NCBI GenBank assembly: GCA_003427395.1
Contig: BFEA01000477.1
Location: forward strand, 1,005,131-1,036,900
Source of the DNA: Chara braunii
Taxonomy: Eukaryota > Streptophyta > Charophyceae > Charales > Characeae
Length of the DNA stretch: 31,770 nt
Reading direction: 5' to 3'
Under the pieces are notes generated by a model. It searched no databases, was not told where the DNA came from, and was given only the letters and a program-made list of their open reading frames with translations. The translations under genes were made by a program, and so were the position numbers. This document shows positions 29,863-31,770 of the stretch, one piece after another. How positions within the stretch are numbered: position 1 is the stretch's first letter; every line of letters starts with the position of its first letter.

Positions 29863-30609
29863 AATAAGTGATCGGAAGAATAGAACTGCTCTGTGAAGTT
29901 ATAGTACATTTGTCTCTGTAGGCTGGTAGCCACCTTATCCCCGGTCGTCAGCATCATTACTTAAAATGTATTCATTCATGAGCTTTTTCGATTAACTCGC
30001 TACCCCACCTGTTAAAAACAAATACAAGTGCAATGATGCTTCATCATCTCTTTGAAACTTTTTTTCCACACCTATTCCCTCAGAGTCTACGTTATACCAC
30101 TAGTAATTAATAAGGGAGCAAGGATGTCAAGACTAGTGTAACTGTATTCACTGGTTTCGAAATTTTTGTGAACTGTTTCAATCCTTTTACAGTGATGCCG
30201 CACAATATGGAAGACTCCTTCGCCATTATGATGTTTGCAAATATGTTGCTAACTTTTTTCTGCCTACTCTACAATTTTTTTTTATCTTTACCCGCACCCC
30301 CCTTCTCGTCAAAAAATTTTCTTTGCTCGCAATATCAATAATAATCTCAGTTTTCCTTTTTATCTGTATGGCTATTCCTTTTTAACTAGTGACTCTCTTT
30401 TTTCCCAAAATCTTCCAACTCCTCGAAGACTCCTAAAACAACCAGACAATTAGCGTTGCGATAGTCAATTTCAAACATGAAATTTGGTTAAAAAAAAAAA
30501 AAAAACAATAAATGTAGTGTCATCCTTGTCTTTGAAAGCATCAGCATAACATTCTTTCAGACCAAACAAACCAATTTTGTTTTACTTTTCCATTTTCCCA
30601 CGCAACCGA

Positions 30610-30640
<31 letters not shown>

Positions 30641-30702
30641 CACCACATATGGGGAGTAATCTTCAGCATTGCTAAATGCCTACACTGCCCCTTTGCGTAA
30701 AA
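29863..30702. repeat. Repeat A, right copy
   Basis: 840 bp similar to 10661-11532 in the same orientation. It abuts the LINE ORF1 knuckle region at 29862. It is followed, as on the left side, by a T-run and a B unit, with (AT)n between. It contains no convincing gene beyond the short minus-strand frame that begins at 29957. Confidence 0.8.
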
Positions 30703-30779
30703 TATATATATATATATATACAGGGTTACCTGACCGAACGTTCGGGGCCAGCCCGGATACTGCAATCACGGCCGAAGGC

Positions 30780-30917
30780 TTTTTTTTTTTTTTTTTTAGA
30801 GAGTCCGACAATCCTGCTCCCCGTGTTCTACATTTTGCTGAAGTGCCCTCACTGAGGGCAAACTCGCACGAGTACTCCAAAAAATGTATGCAATTGCAAT
30901 CATGGTCAAAGATTTTT
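30780..30917. repeat. Repeat B, right-hand single unit
   Basis: Poly-T (30780-30797) followed by AGAGAGTCCGACAATCCTGC, the hairpin block GCCCTCACTGAGGGC, ACTCGCACGAGTACTCC and a second T-run. It matches units 2 and 3 of the array at 12085-12290. Similarity stops near 30918. Confidence 0.75.
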
Positions 30918-31736
30918 TTTTGAGGGGGGACGTACAAATTGAGATGGACCAAAAAATTTGAAAACCTTTTGACGCTGCGACCCTGCCCCGAGCCCGCCTT
31001 TCACTTCTTGTGGCGACAAGTTATTTTGCTGCAAGGCTGAGGTCGTGTATTGGTGGTTTAAATGTGTTTAACACCTTACTCACAACAAGGTCTTTTGCGC
31101 TTATCTTTTGCGAGTTGGTCTATGTCTTCTCTCTACATATCCCTCTCTCTCTCTCACCCCTCCCTCTCATCTCTGTCAGCAACATCTGGTCTTGGATGAT
31201 TCGCCTATCACTATCACGTTTCCGAATACACTCACCTAAGCCCTGCGCTTTAGGTATGCGTTCATGCATTCGTCTTCGACAATCACATAGTAACCAGGAC
31301 TATGTCGTAGATTTTTTTTTTTTTTTTTTTTTTTTCTTACTATGCCGTAAATTAAGTATGATGATACCAAATTATCATAGTCTTAATCTACGGCAATCTC
31401 TCCGCCTCCTGAACAGCTTCAAATATCAAATCAAACAGTCTAAATCAGTGGTAATATTCTTCCAGTCAGTGGCATATAATTTCCCAACCGTCCACTTCCC
31501 CTCTCTCTCTCTCTCAGAGTCTCTCTTAGCAAATCCTCGAGTCCCCTCTGGACACCAAACACTACATAGACCAAAAGGGGAACAAATATTGGGCCGTCCT
31601 CTCCTTTTTTTTCTTCCTTCAAAGAACTAGAAAGTAGCTAGAACAGGTACTAGAAAGAGGACGGTTGTAGAACAGGACTGTCACAGCGTCGCCCACCCTC
31701 TGAACATGCACAGATTCACAAAAACAGATGTTTCAT

Positions 31737-31770
<34 letters not shown>
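30918..31770. other. Unassigned terminal stretch with T-runs and a CT-rich tract
   Basis: No protein-like ORF. T-runs at 31312-31335 and 31739-31770 (window end), and CT repeats near 31140-31160 and 31500-31518. Confidence 0.5.
31345..31393. repeat. Imperfect hairpin with arms of about 20 bp
   Basis: The arm CCGTAAATTAAGTATGATGA (31345-31364) pairs with the reverse complement of 31373-31393, which reads CCGTAGATTAAG then ACTATGATA, with one mismatch and a two-base bulge. The loop is about 8 nt. A direct repeat of the left part (TATGTCGTAGATT) lies just before the T-run at 31312. Confidence 0.5.

Noticed and set aside
1-31770. CRISPR arrays, bacterial operons, riboswitches, rRNA
   Set aside because: No regular spacer-repeat arrays, Shine-Dalgarno-led gene clusters or rRNA-like sequence; the DNA is eukaryotic and repeat-rich.

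Overview
The window is eukaryotic nuclear DNA made mostly of decayed transposable elements and simple repeats. No confident host gene, rRNA or tRNA is visible. Long microsatellites, homopolymer runs and splice-like signals exclude a prokaryote. The mix of elements fits a large repeat-rich genome, probably of the green lineage (streptophyte or other green alga, or a land plant): a DIRS/Ngaro-like tyrosine-recombinase retrotransposon, a permuted Penelope-like element with its GIY-YIG nuclease before the RT, and two LINEs with a plant-type RT-associated zinc finger (zf-RVT). The species cannot be fixed from sequence alone.

Layout. 1-1.3 kb: short inverted-repeat (foldback) elements and a 26-bp tandem repeat. 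1.3-5.4 kb: microsatellites, a (G5A)3G5 tract, a diverged ~330-bp tandem duplication, an A77 run, and C54 followed by (CA)17. 5.4-8.4 kb: pyrimidine-rich DNA with splice-acceptor-like sites and two weak candidate exons. 8.4-12.3 kb: AT-rich DNA with A-runs, an (AT)n tract interrupted by an N, an inverted repeat, repeat A (10.66-11.53 kb) and poly-T-separated repeat B units (11.95-12.29 kb). 12.3-21.0 kb: a DIRS-like element (gag-like ORF, RT, RNase H, the DLFAS-type C-terminal region, and the first codons of an overlapping ORF) split at 14,322/19,767 by a ~5.4-kb Penelope-like insertion on the minus strand. 21.0-23.6 kb: a 5'-truncated plus-strand LINE. 23.8-29.9 kb: a minus-strand LINE with ORF1 (CCHC), AP-endonuclease, RT and zf-RVT, lying tail-to-tail with the first. 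29.86-30.9 kb: second copies of repeats A and B. 30.9-31.8 kb: unassigned DNA with a hairpin and T-runs.

How the parts relate. The DIRS-like element is the oldest layer seen. Its RT frame runs up to 14,322 and resumes in frame at about 19,766, so the Penelope-like element is a later insertion. That element has the usual tandem arrangement: a 5'-truncated copy, reduced to the RT C-terminus and 3' end, directly upstream of a full copy, giving ~880-bp direct repeats (pLTRs). The LINEs interrupt or follow the DIRS end, so no tyrosine recombinase domain is found. Repeats A and B lie on both sides of the composite and may be the DIRS element's own flanking repeats, but this is not proven. All coding regions carry stops and frameshifts. 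Many of the stops replace tryptophan, suggesting G-to-A / C-to-T decay.
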